From contig JAOAUI010000406.1 of the NCBI GenBank assembly GCA_030157685.1, positions 1-39,659 on the forward strand: DNA of 39,659 nucleotides, read 5' to 3'. Position numbers and translations under genes: made by a program. Position 1 is the stretch's first letter; every line of letters begins with the position of its first letter. Shown piece after piece: positions 27,446 to 35,500 of the stretch. A model generated the notes under the pieces. The model ran no database searches and was not told the DNA's origin. It was given only the letters and a program-made list of their open reading frames with translations. Source of the DNA: Ferruginibacter sp. (GTDB lineage: Bacteria; Bacteroidota; Bacteroidia; Chitinophagales; Chitinophagaceae).

Positions 27446-28948
27446 ATGAGTAAAAGGCCATTAGTTCCGTCGTTTTTACAAAAGATTGATGATAAGCTGC
27501 TACGCAACAAGCCCGGTGCCTGGGCCAGCAGGGCGCACCTGGTTCTTTATTTTGCCGCCGCATTTGCATTGCTGCTGTTTGTTTTTTGCTATGCTGCTTT
27601 TTTTGATGCAAAACAATACAGCAATATTGGAAGCTGGAATGTATTTACAGGGCTGATAGCTTTTGTAGGCTTTGTTTTCTGGCTCATTTATTTGCTGCGC
27701 TTTAATGTTTTTAAGCGTTATGGTAACTGGTCGGCCATGGATGGCTTGCGGGACTTTGCTTTATATTTTATAAGCATTGGTGCCATGGTAGCTGTTTGTT
27801 TTATACCATCGGCAGTTGAAACCATGCGGGCCAACCAGCAATTTGGTAACGAAGAAATTGTAAAAGACATCAATGAGCTAAATATAAATGCCTGCAGGCT
27901 GGAGTATAAAATACTGCCGTTGGAGTGGAGAGCCGATACTACCAGAATTGTTAACAATAAATATGTACCGGCCCCCGGTGATGAAGTAGTCTCTGACACT
28001 GCAACTGTTGTTACACCAATAAAAGTTGCGCCTGAAACAATAAGCTATGCCACTGTTATAGACACTTCGGAACTTAGAAGTAAGTTAGCATCTGCCGATA
28101 GTCTTTTAAAAATCAATGATTCGCTCTACGTATTTTATGAATGCCCTAATTACCGGTTTGTAAGTTCTTACAGTGCTGATGATTATTCGGCAGTAAAAAT
28201 GTTTAGCTCTGCAGATATTTATAACAACACGATTAAAAATTTTAAAAAACCCGACCGGACTGCTTTAATGAAGCGTATGCTTGAATTACAAACCAAATAC
28301 GCAGCAAATAGCCCATATTATTATGGTGAGTATAACACTATTGATGAAAATGATAATTATGAAACCCGGATCAATAAAACATATGACCTAACCAGAATTG
28401 GGAATGGCATTGATAATGCTGTTAGGAAAAAGCAGGCCTGGATAACAGCCTGGCCCATCTACCTGCGGGTATTTTACTATATAGCATTGCTGCTTACCAT
28501 GTTGGTATTTATTTTCAGGCACAGCACAGTAAAAACATTTTTCTTATCGGTTTTGGCTGCTGTGTTATTAGCCATTCTTACAGGTTTACTGATGGTTGTT
28601 AGCCATGGAGATGAAGTAACTGCACTTTCTTTTATGATCGTTTATTATGTTGTATTTGCTATACTGGGCTTATCAATTTTTAAAACTGATATACGGAAAG
28701 CGATACAGGGGATTGGTTTAAACCTGTTTTTATTTTCCACTCCTTTTGTACCCTTAATATTTGTAGCGCTTAACGAGGCAAGGAAGTATAACTTTTACCC
28801 GGATAAAGTTTACGAGGAAAGAGACCCGGCACAAACGGCATATTATTTTTTAATAGCTGAAATTGTGGGCTCCGTTATCCTGGTTATCTTAATACAACCT
28901 TTATTTAAAAAATTATACCGCAAATGGTATTCGGCTCCGGAGGAGTAA
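27446..28948 (+). CDS. Polytopic membrane protein, likely partner of the upstream ABC ATPase
   Basis: About 3 N-terminal and 4-5 C-terminal hydrophobic segments flanking a ~215-aa hydrophilic region; 19-nt gap from the ABC gene. Confidence 0.75.
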   Translation: MSKRPLVPSFLQKIDDKLLRNKPGAWASRAHLVLYFAAAFALLLFVFCYAAFFDAKQYSNIGSWNVFTGLIAFVGFVFWLIYLLRFNVFKRYGNWSAMDGLRDFALYFISIGAMVAVCFIPSAVETMRANQQFGNEEIVKDINELNINACRLEYKILPLEWRADTTRIVNNKYVPAPGDEVVSDTATVVTPIKVAPETISYATVIDTSELRSKLASADSLLKINDSLYVFYECPNYRFVSSYSADDYSAVKMFSSADIYNNTIKNFKKPDRTALMKRMLELQTKYAANSPYYYGEYNTIDENDNYETRINKTYDLTRIGNGIDNAVRKKQAWITAWPIYLRVFYYIALLLTMLVFIFRHSTVKTFFLSVLAAVLLAILTGLLMVVSHGDEVTALSFMIVYYVVFAILGLSIFKTDIRKAIQGIGLNLFLFSTPFVPLIFVALNEARKYNFYPDKVYEERDPAQTAYYFLIAEIVGSVILVILIQPLFKKLYRKWYSAPEE

Positions 28949-28953
28949 ATCAA

Positions 28954-30180
28954 TTACAGGCACTGGGTATTAAAAAACTTAATTGTTGCTTTGTTATAAT
29001 CACTGTACATCTGGTGATCTGAAACAGACAGATCTATCTGCTCCACAACAAAAAGTTTTTGTAAAGGAGTTAAACTGTTGAGTTCGGGAAAAGATGTTGG
29101 AGCAGCCTGGTATGCAGTTACCAGCGAATCTGAAAAGCCGATAAAATAATTTTTATTGTTGAGATAGCCTTTCGTTTTTAATTCATAAAAAACAGCGGCA
29201 GATTTAGATAGTGTAATATCGCCTCTGCGGGCAAAGCGCTCGGGGTATAAAGGTGAACGCTCTTTAATTAGATATTTACTGCAAACACCACGGCTGTTAA
29301 TTGTTTGTGAGTTGGATAAAGCGGCTGCATTTCCGGCAGCTCCTACGTTCTCATTATTATCGAACCGGGCCATACAAAACTGCAGTGGAGTAGTGGTAGT
29401 TAGCGCAACAGCTCCGGCCTGGGCACAATAACTTACGCCGGCTTTGTGCTTGTAATAAGCCGAAAGGTATGCTGAATAATTGCCACCATTGCTCATACCG
29501 GCGCAATAGCGAAGTTTACTGCGATTGGTTACACCACGATTATAAAAAGTATCGGTGATTATTTTGATGTTAGCATAATCAATATTGGTAACAGAATCGG
29601 CAGGAGCTACAAGCCACCTTAGTTTGCCATCAGCATTGGCATCAACGCCGGTTGTAGCTTCTTCAGCTTCAGTAACAATCACACCAAAATTATCATTGAT
29701 CAGTTCTTTGTACAACTGCTTGAATTCGTAATTGCTTACTGTATTCAATGCGCTTCCTCCGGTACCATGCAACAGGTAAACAAATCCTTTGTGACCTGCG
29801 GGGAAATAAGAATACACGGGCTTCATCCTGTCCCTTCCTCTTATCTGCTCAAAATTTAATGCAACGGGAGTAATGGTTTTTACACTGCCGGTAAATGAAA
29901 CATTCCTGTTGGGCATAATAAACCAGGTATGCCATTCTTCAAATCCATTTAAAAGTGCAGTTTCACTGCTGCTCCATTTATCAAATATCTGGTTATCTGC
30001 AATAGCAAGGCTGAATATATCTACGGTATCGCCAATTTTATATTTTCCGGCACCATAGCCATTGTATACAGTTACTGTAAAGCTGTCAACAACCGGTAGT
30101 ATGGGTACAATTGGGTCGGTTGATGATTTATCGCAGGAGAGGAAACTGATTACAACAAGAGCAAAGAGCAGTTTTTTCAT
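28954..30180 (-). CDS. Lipoprotein with C-terminal alpha/beta-hydrolase fold
   Basis: Lipobox MKKLLFALVVISFLSCDKS; FVYLLHGTGGSALN, nucleophile elbow CAGMSNGGNYS, late SDHQMYSDY. Confidence 0.75.
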   Translation of the reverse strand: MKKLLFALVVISFLSCDKSSTDPIVPILPVVDSFTVTVYNGYGAGKYKIGDTVDIFSLAIADNQIFDKWSSSETALLNGFEEWHTWFIMPNRNVSFTGSVKTITPVALNFEQIRGRDRMKPVYSYFPAGHKGFVYLLHGTGGSALNTVSNYEFKQLYKELINDNFGVIVTEAEEATTGVDANADGKLRWLVAPADSVTNIDYANIKIITDTFYNRGVTNRSKLRYCAGMSNGGNYSAYLSAYYKHKAGVSYCAQAGAVALTTTTPLQFCMARFDNNENVGAAGNAAALSNSQTINSRGVCSKYLIKERSPLYPERFARRGDITLSKSAAVFYELKTKGYLNNKNYFIGFSDSLVTAYQAAPTSFPELNSLTPLQKLFVVEQIDLSVSDHQMYSDYNKATIKFFNTQCL

Positions 30181-30219
30181 AAAAAATTTTGTGATTAGAC
30201 TTTCAAGATAAGATTAAGT

Positions 30220-31746
30220 TTAATGCGCAGAGAAAAAAGCCCGTGCTTTTTCTATCCTGTTCATTGTTTCATTGTTACCAATTGCTTCGGCTATAACAAA
30301 AACACCAGGCCCCATTTTAGTGCCAACAAGCATCACCCGCAATATCATTTGTAATTCACCCACCTTAATGTTTTTTTCTGTTGCAAGGGTTTTAAATTCA
30401 GTTTCTATTGAACTGATATTCCAATCAGCAGTGCGATTATATCTTGCGGTCAATTCTGCAAAAAAATCATTCTTTTCATTATCCCATTTGGGTTTAACTG
30501 ATGCTTCATCATACGAAGCAGGAGTTACATAAAAGAAAACAGCCTGGTCAAAAAAGTCGGTTAATAAGGGGCAGCGTTCCTTTACCAACTCAAGTACTTT
30601 GGTAAAATACGTTTCATCTTTTATTTCTATTCCTTTCGATTCGAAAATTTCTTTAACCATTGACTGGTAATTTGTAACGGGTAATTTTTTTATCCATTCA
30701 TGATTAAACCATTTGGCTTTTTCAAAATCGAACTTGGCGCCTGCTGCATGCACACGGTCCATGCTGAAATTTTCAATCAATTCCTGCATGCTGTATAATT
30801 CCTGCTCGGTACCGTCATTCCAGCCCAATACAGCAAGCAGGTTGATGAAGGCCTCCGGTAAAAACCCTCTTTCCTTAAAGCCTTCTGTAAGTTCATTGGT
30901 CTTCGGATCTGTCCAGTTCATAGCAAATACCGGAAAACCATATTTTGCGCCATCACGTTTGCTAAGCTTGCCGCTGGGGCCCATTATCAGGGGAAGATGT
31001 GCCCATTGAGGCATATTATCCAAACCAAAAAGATATTTCCAGAGCAAGACATGCACCGGAGCACTGCTAAGCCATTCTTCTCCACGGAAAGCGTGTGTTA
31101 TTTTCATTAAATAATCATCTACCACCACTGCCAGGTGGTAAGTGGGCATGCCATCTGCTTTCAGCAAAACCTTATCATCTACCAGCGATGAATCAAAACT
31201 TACTTCATGATGAATCATATCAGTAAATGAAATTGTTTCGTCTGCGGGCATTTTTATACGCACCACGTGGCGGGCATTTTCGGCCAGTAATTTTTTTACT
31301 TCTTCTTCCGGCAATGTCAGCGAGTTTTTCATCTGCATACGCAGATTGCCATCATATTGAGGAGACGGATTTTCGGCAGTTTTAAAATCATTCCTCATTT
31401 TTTCCAGGTCTTCAGGCGTATCAAAAGCATAATACGCAAAACCATCGTTAATCAATTGCTCAGCATATGTTCTGTAGTTTTCTTTTCTTTCGCTTTGGCG
31501 ATATGGGGCATAGGGTCCTCCGTGCAAAGGACTTTCATCAGGCTCCATGCGACACCATTTCAGGCAGTTGAAAATGTAATCCTCGGCACCTGCTACAAAC
31601 CTGGTCTGGTCTGTATCTTCAATACGAACAATAAAATCGCCTCCTTGTTTTTTGGCGAACAGGTAATTATATAAAACAGTACGAACACCACCTAAATGCA
31701 GACCACCGGTTGGGCTGGGTGCAAAACGAACTCTTACTTTACTCAT
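30220..31746 (-). CDS. gltX: Glutamyl-tRNA synthetase
   Basis: VRVRFAPSPTGGLHLGGVRTVLYNYLFAKK (HIGH region), GKLSKRDGAKYG (KMSKS-type). Confidence 0.97.
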   Translation of the reverse strand: MSKVRVRFAPSPTGGLHLGGVRTVLYNYLFAKKQGGDFIVRIEDTDQTRFVAGAEDYIFNCLKWCRMEPDESPLHGGPYAPYRQSERKENYRTYAEQLINDGFAYYAFDTPEDLEKMRNDFKTAENPSPQYDGNLRMQMKNSLTLPEEEVKKLLAENARHVVRIKMPADETISFTDMIHHEVSFDSSLVDDKVLLKADGMPTYHLAVVVDDYLMKITHAFRGEEWLSSAPVHVLLWKYLFGLDNMPQWAHLPLIMGPSGKLSKRDGAKYGFPVFAMNWTDPKTNELTEGFKERGFLPEAFINLLAVLGWNDGTEQELYSMQELIENFSMDRVHAAGAKFDFEKAKWFNHEWIKKLPVTNYQSMVKEIFESKGIEIKDETYFTKVLELVKERCPLLTDFFDQAVFFYVTPASYDEASVKPKWDNEKNDFFAELTARYNRTADWNISSIETEFKTLATEKNIKVGELQMILRVMLVGTKMGPGVFVIAEAIGNNETMNRIEKARAFFSAH

Positions 31747-31750
31747 GGCG

Positions 31751-31758
31751 CAAAGATA
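31751..31758 (-). promoter_or_regulatory. -7-like box TATCTTTG, 4 nt before gltX ATG
   Basis: Minus strand ..cttatctttg-cgcc-ATGAGT. Confidence 0.5.
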
Positions 31759-31784
31759 AGCCAGCGGGATGTTTAAAACAGAGA

Positions 31785-31819
31785 TACAAAAAAACCGTCC
31801 CTACACTATGTAGAGACGG
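31785..31819 (-). terminator. Intrinsic terminator of the 31844-32683 lipoprotein gene
   Basis: Minus strand ccgtctctaca-tag-tgtagggacgg followed by tttttttt. Confidence 0.85.
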
Positions 31820-31843
31820 CTGTATAGGAATATTATATGAGAA

Positions 31844-32683
31844 TTAGCGTAAAACGATAGTTCTTGGCGTTCTGCCATCAATTGACAACGAAGCTAAATT
31901 GTCGCAGGGTGTGCCATATCCAAAATCAATAGTTGCATAATGATTTGGCCCCTGTACTTTTATTTTACCAGCATCAATATTTGGGCAGGCAACTTTCCTT
32001 TGCAAAGCTTCCAGAATAGTGCAGGTTCTGCTGATGTTAGATGAATTGGTAACTGTGTGTGTACCAGGGAAAACAGAAAAAACATCATCTGTTGGTGTTG
32101 GAGTACCAACACCTGCAGTTTGTGTTACAGTCCTGCTGCCTTCGTGCAACCAGTATCTTGCATCAGGTGCTGTTATTTTTCCGCCAGCAGTTGTTCTTGT
32201 CCAGCTTCTTGTATTAGCAGTGCTTGTATTGAGCCAGGTGTATGTTCCCTCTACCTTATACAGGTTAACAAAATAATTGGTAAAAGTCATGGTTGCCTGG
32301 CTGCCGGCTTTTCTTACAGAATCGGTAAGTATAATATTTATTTTACCGCTGCGGGTTATATTATTGTGGGTGCAAGATGCTCCAAAGTCAATTACAATTG
32401 TTTTAGGAAAACCGCTGGCAGGAGTAATGGTAACAGTAGCACAAGGAATAACGTTATTTACAGGCTCCGGTGCAAAATTACCGGCAATGCTGTAGTCCTG
32501 TGCAATTTCCAAAAACACATCTTCAGCATCCTGAGACAGGTTGTTGGTAACAGCCTGATTGGCGCTTGCTTCAAAAGTGTTTTCAAATTCTTCGACAACG
32601 GTTTCGTTGTTTTTCTTACATGAATTAAAGCCAATGGCTAATGAGAGCATGGCAAATGCAAACAGAAATTGTTTAATTTTCAT
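31844..32683 (-). CDS. Hypothetical lipoprotein, paralogue of 33552-34457
   Basis: Lipobox ..SLAIGFNSCKKNNE; shared blocks FPKTIVIDFGASC, KVEGTYTWLNTST, GKI..ATIDFGYGTPCDN. Confidence 0.8.
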   Translation of the reverse strand: MKIKQFLFAFAMLSLAIGFNSCKKNNETVVEEFENTFEASANQAVTNNLSQDAEDVFLEIAQDYSIAGNFAPEPVNNVIPCATVTITPASGFPKTIVIDFGASCTHNNITRSGKINIILTDSVRKAGSQATMTFTNYFVNLYKVEGTYTWLNTSTANTRSWTRTTAGGKITAPDARYWLHEGSRTVTQTAGVGTPTPTDDVFSVFPGTHTVTNSSNISRTCTILEALQRKVACPNIDAGKIKVQGPNHYATIDFGYGTPCDNLASLSIDGRTPRTIVLR

Positions 32684-32779
32684 AAATTTTGATTTTGAGT
32701 GGTTGATTTTTAAGATTTGTTCAGGTAAGACTGTATCTATATAAAATGGTTTAATCGGGTTAAAAATATAATTTGCGGT

Positions 32780-33412
32780 ATGTTTTATTTAGCAAAAACG
32801 CCAAAATGGGTTAGTAAATTGTTTCCCGGTAGTATTTGGGAGATACCCTCAAAAGAAAAAACTATTTACCTGACTTTTGATGATGGCCCACACCCGCTAA
32901 TTACCCCATTTGTGCTGGATGAATTGGACAAATACGGTGCCAAAGCCACTTTTTTTTGCATAGGTAAAAACGTAGCGGAGCATAAGGGTGTTTATAAAAG
33001 CATATTGGAGAAGGGGCATGCCGTTGGAAACCACACTTTTGACCACTTAAATGGCTGGAAAACCGGTAATGTGAAATATTTGCAAAATATACTGGAAGCC
33101 AGAAACTACATCAATTCTAATTTGTTTAGACCACCTTACGGAAGAATTACCCGGAACCAAAGAAAGCTTATAATGCAGTTGAATGAGCCCTTTAAAGTAA
33201 TTATGTGGAATGTACTAAGTGGAGATTTTGATGTAAATATTACTCCCGAGAAATGTTTGGGCAATGTATTGAAAAACTCGAGAAGTGGCTCTGTTATTGT
33301 GTTTCATGATAGTGAGAAGGCTTATGAAAGATTGCGGTACGCTTTGCCTGCAGTACTAAAATATTTTTCTGAACAAGGATGCCTGTTTGAAAAAATTGTT
33401 ACTAAATTGTAA
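32780..33412 (+). CDS. Polysaccharide deacetylase family protein (NodB/CE4-like)
   Basis: KTIYLTFDDGPHPLITPFVLDEL, ATFFCIGKNV, VGNHTFDHLNGW, LFRPPYGRI. Confidence 0.93.
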   Translation: MFYLAKTPKWVSKLFPGSIWEIPSKEKTIYLTFDDGPHPLITPFVLDELDKYGAKATFFCIGKNVAEHKGVYKSILEKGHAVGNHTFDHLNGWKTGNVKYLQNILEARNYINSNLFRPPYGRITRNQRKLIMQLNEPFKVIMWNVLSGDFDVNITPEKCLGNVLKNSRSGSVIVFHDSEKAYERLRYALPAVLKYFSEQGCLFEKIVTKL

Positions 33413-33446
33413 CATTTTCTGTACAGGGGTTGACTTAAAAAAAATT

Positions 33447-33476
33447 GGGCCGGGGTAGAAACCCTGGCCCGTTTTT
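33447..33476 (+). terminator. Intrinsic terminator after the deacetylase gene
   Basis: gggccggggt-agaa-accctggccc followed by gttttt. Confidence 0.85.
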
Positions 33477-33551
33477 AATCCGTACCCTATGAAAACTGGG
33501 TTAAATGTACATTGTTGTTGTTAAATTAGCAACAATTTTTTTAACAGTTTT

Positions 33552-34457
33552 TTACAGGGTTATAATATGAGGCACTCCATTAATATAAATGATGGCCTGG
33601 TTATCGCAGTTTCCGTTGCCATAATCCAGTAGTGCAGTCCTGCCATCTCTGTTCAGCCTTACCTTTCCCTGAACTATCCACGGGCAGCTAAATTTCTTAA
33701 TTAAAGATTCAGTTATAAGTGATGACCAGGTATGTCCACCTGAATTAGAACCGGTTGCAGCTCCGTCAATTTTGTAAATATCATCCAGCGGAAAATTAGG
33801 TGTGCCATTACCTGCTACCTGCAATACATCTTTTACACTGTTCCATTTTCTCCAGCGGTTGGTGTTGGTATTGGTTATTTTTCCATCAATAACCTTAACC
33901 TTCCAGCCCTGCATGTTGGATGTGCTGGTGTTTTCCGTAATGTGGGTGCCTTCAATCTTAAAGCTGTCAACATGATAACCGATAAAAGTAGTAGATACTT
34001 TTGCGGTGGGTACAATCATTGGTTTGGTGTAAATGGATACGATCTTTCCTTTTCTGTATTTCCCGTCGCGGCCAAGGCAACCGGTACCAAAATCAATGGT
34101 TACGGTTTTAGGAAAAACATGCGGAATGTTTGGAACAACTGTGATGGTGAAACAACGGGCAGTGTTTGCAGTGGTGCTTCCAAGTTCAGATAAACCGGAT
34201 ACATTGGCGCTTACGCCCAGGTCTTCGCCAACTTCGCTTTTATTCATGCTGGCGGTAATGTTAAATACATCATCAAACTGGGCTTCTGTTGCAGCTTCCT
34301 CTGCGGTAGCTTCCTGTGTAGCCGCTAATTCAACAGGATCTGTTTCTGTTGCCGTAATCGGGGTAAGGCTTTCTTCTTTTTTACAACTTGAAAATGTGAT
34401 GGCTCCTATAAGGCTGAATGCCAGAAGCCACTTGGTGGTGATTAAAGTCTTTTTCAT
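33552..34457 (-). CDS. Hypothetical lipoprotein, paralogue of 31844-32683
   Basis: Lipobox ..IGAITFSSCKKEES; FPKTVTIDFGTGC, KIEGTHITENTSTSN, GKVRLNRDGRTALLDYGNGNCDN. Confidence 0.8.
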   Translation of the reverse strand: MKKTLITTKWLLAFSLIGAITFSSCKKEESLTPITATETDPVELAATQEATAEEAATEAQFDDVFNITASMNKSEVGEDLGVSANVSGLSELGSTTANTARCFTITVVPNIPHVFPKTVTIDFGTGCLGRDGKYRKGKIVSIYTKPMIVPTAKVSTTFIGYHVDSFKIEGTHITENTSTSNMQGWKVKVIDGKITNTNTNRWRKWNSVKDVLQVAGNGTPNFPLDDIYKIDGAATGSNSGGHTWSSLITESLIKKFSCPWIVQGKVRLNRDGRTALLDYGNGNCDNQAIIYINGVPHIITL

Positions 34458-34578
34458 AAAAATAAATTTTTAAAATTAAAGGTGAATAAAACGAACAGGT
34501 GTATGACTGTTGACAAAATGCATAGTTTAAAGAATCGTTAAATTATTTTTCGGCATTTTTGCAAAGCAAACCGAAAAT

Positions 34579-35343
34579 ATGATTGTAGATACACACTGCC
34601 ATTTATACCTGGATGAGTTTAAGAACGATATAACTGAAGTAATTAAAAGGGCAGAATATGAAGGCGTAAATAAATTTTACCTGCCAGGAATTGACAGCAC
34701 TGAAATTGAAAATATGATATTGCTGGAAACTAAGTTTCCAGGAAAATGTATTGCCATGATGGGGCTGCACCCATGTTATGTAAAAGAAAATTACCAGCAG
34801 GAACTGGCTGTGCTTAAAAATTGGCTGGCAAAAAGAAAATTTGCAGCCGTGGGAGAAATTGGCCTTGATTTTTATTGGGATAAAACCTTTGTAACGCAGC
34901 AGTACGAGGCATTCAGGCTACAGATTGAATTATCGTTACAATATAATTTACCCATTGTTATTCATACAAGAAATGCTATGCAGGAAACGATTAATGTAGT
35001 AAAGGAATTTGTTCCCGCAGGCGTAAAAGGTATTTTTCATTGCTTTGGCGGAACGGTAGAAAATGCAAATGAAATAATTGATGCAGGATTTTATTTGGGA
35101 ATAGGAGGGGTGCTTACCTATAAAAAATCGGGCCTGGCTGAAGTGCTTGATAAAATTGATTTAAAGCATATTGTTCTGGAAACAGACTCGCCGTATTTAA
35201 CACCAGTACCATTTAGAGGAAAACGCAATGAAAGTAGCTATTTAAAATATGTGATAGAAAAACTGGCAGAGATTAAAAAAGTTTCAATTGAAGAAATAGC
35301 TATTGTTACAACTGCAAATGCTGAAAAAATATTCGGGTTATAG
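34579..35343 (+). CDS. tatD: TatD family deoxyribonuclease/hydrolase
   Basis: MIVDTHCHLYLDEF, AVGEIGLDFYWDKT, PIVIHTRNA, GIFHCFGG, LETDSPYLTPVPFRGKRNE. Confidence 0.95.
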   Translation: MIVDTHCHLYLDEFKNDITEVIKRAEYEGVNKFYLPGIDSTEIENMILLETKFPGKCIAMMGLHPCYVKENYQQELAVLKNWLAKRKFAAVGEIGLDFYWDKTFVTQQYEAFRLQIELSLQYNLPIVIHTRNAMQETINVVKEFVPAGVKGIFHCFGGTVENANEIIDAGFYLGIGGVLTYKKSGLAEVLDKIDLKHIVLETDSPYLTPVPFRGKRNESSYLKYVIEKLAEIKKVSIEEIAIVTTANAEKIFGL

Positions 35344-35378
35344 TTATTGAAACTGTATTTTTGCCACCCGGTAAAAAT

Positions 35379-35465
35379 GGAGACTTGTCCGAGTGGCTGA
35401 AGGAGCACGCTTGGAAAGCGTGTGTAGGGGCAACTCTACCGAGGGTTCGAATCCCTCAGTCTCCG
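35379..35465 (+). tRNA. tRNA-Ser(GGA)
   Basis: Acceptor GGAGACT/AGTCTCC, anticodon arm CACGC-TTGGAAA-GCGTG, long variable arm, T arm GAGGGTTCGAATCCCTC; CCA not encoded. Confidence 0.95.
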
Positions 35466-35469
35466 CACT

Positions 35470-35500
35470 AACCTCCATTGTAAAACAACGGAGGTTTTTT
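35470..35500 (+). terminator. Intrinsic terminator after tRNA-Ser, overlapping the 3' end of convergent murF
   Basis: aacctcc-attgtaaaacaac-ggaggtttttt. Confidence 0.8.

Noticed and set aside
32057-32623. 188-aa ORF on the plus strand
   Set aside because: Antisense to the well-supported lipoprotein gene 31844-32683; no recognisable domain, low-complexity composition.
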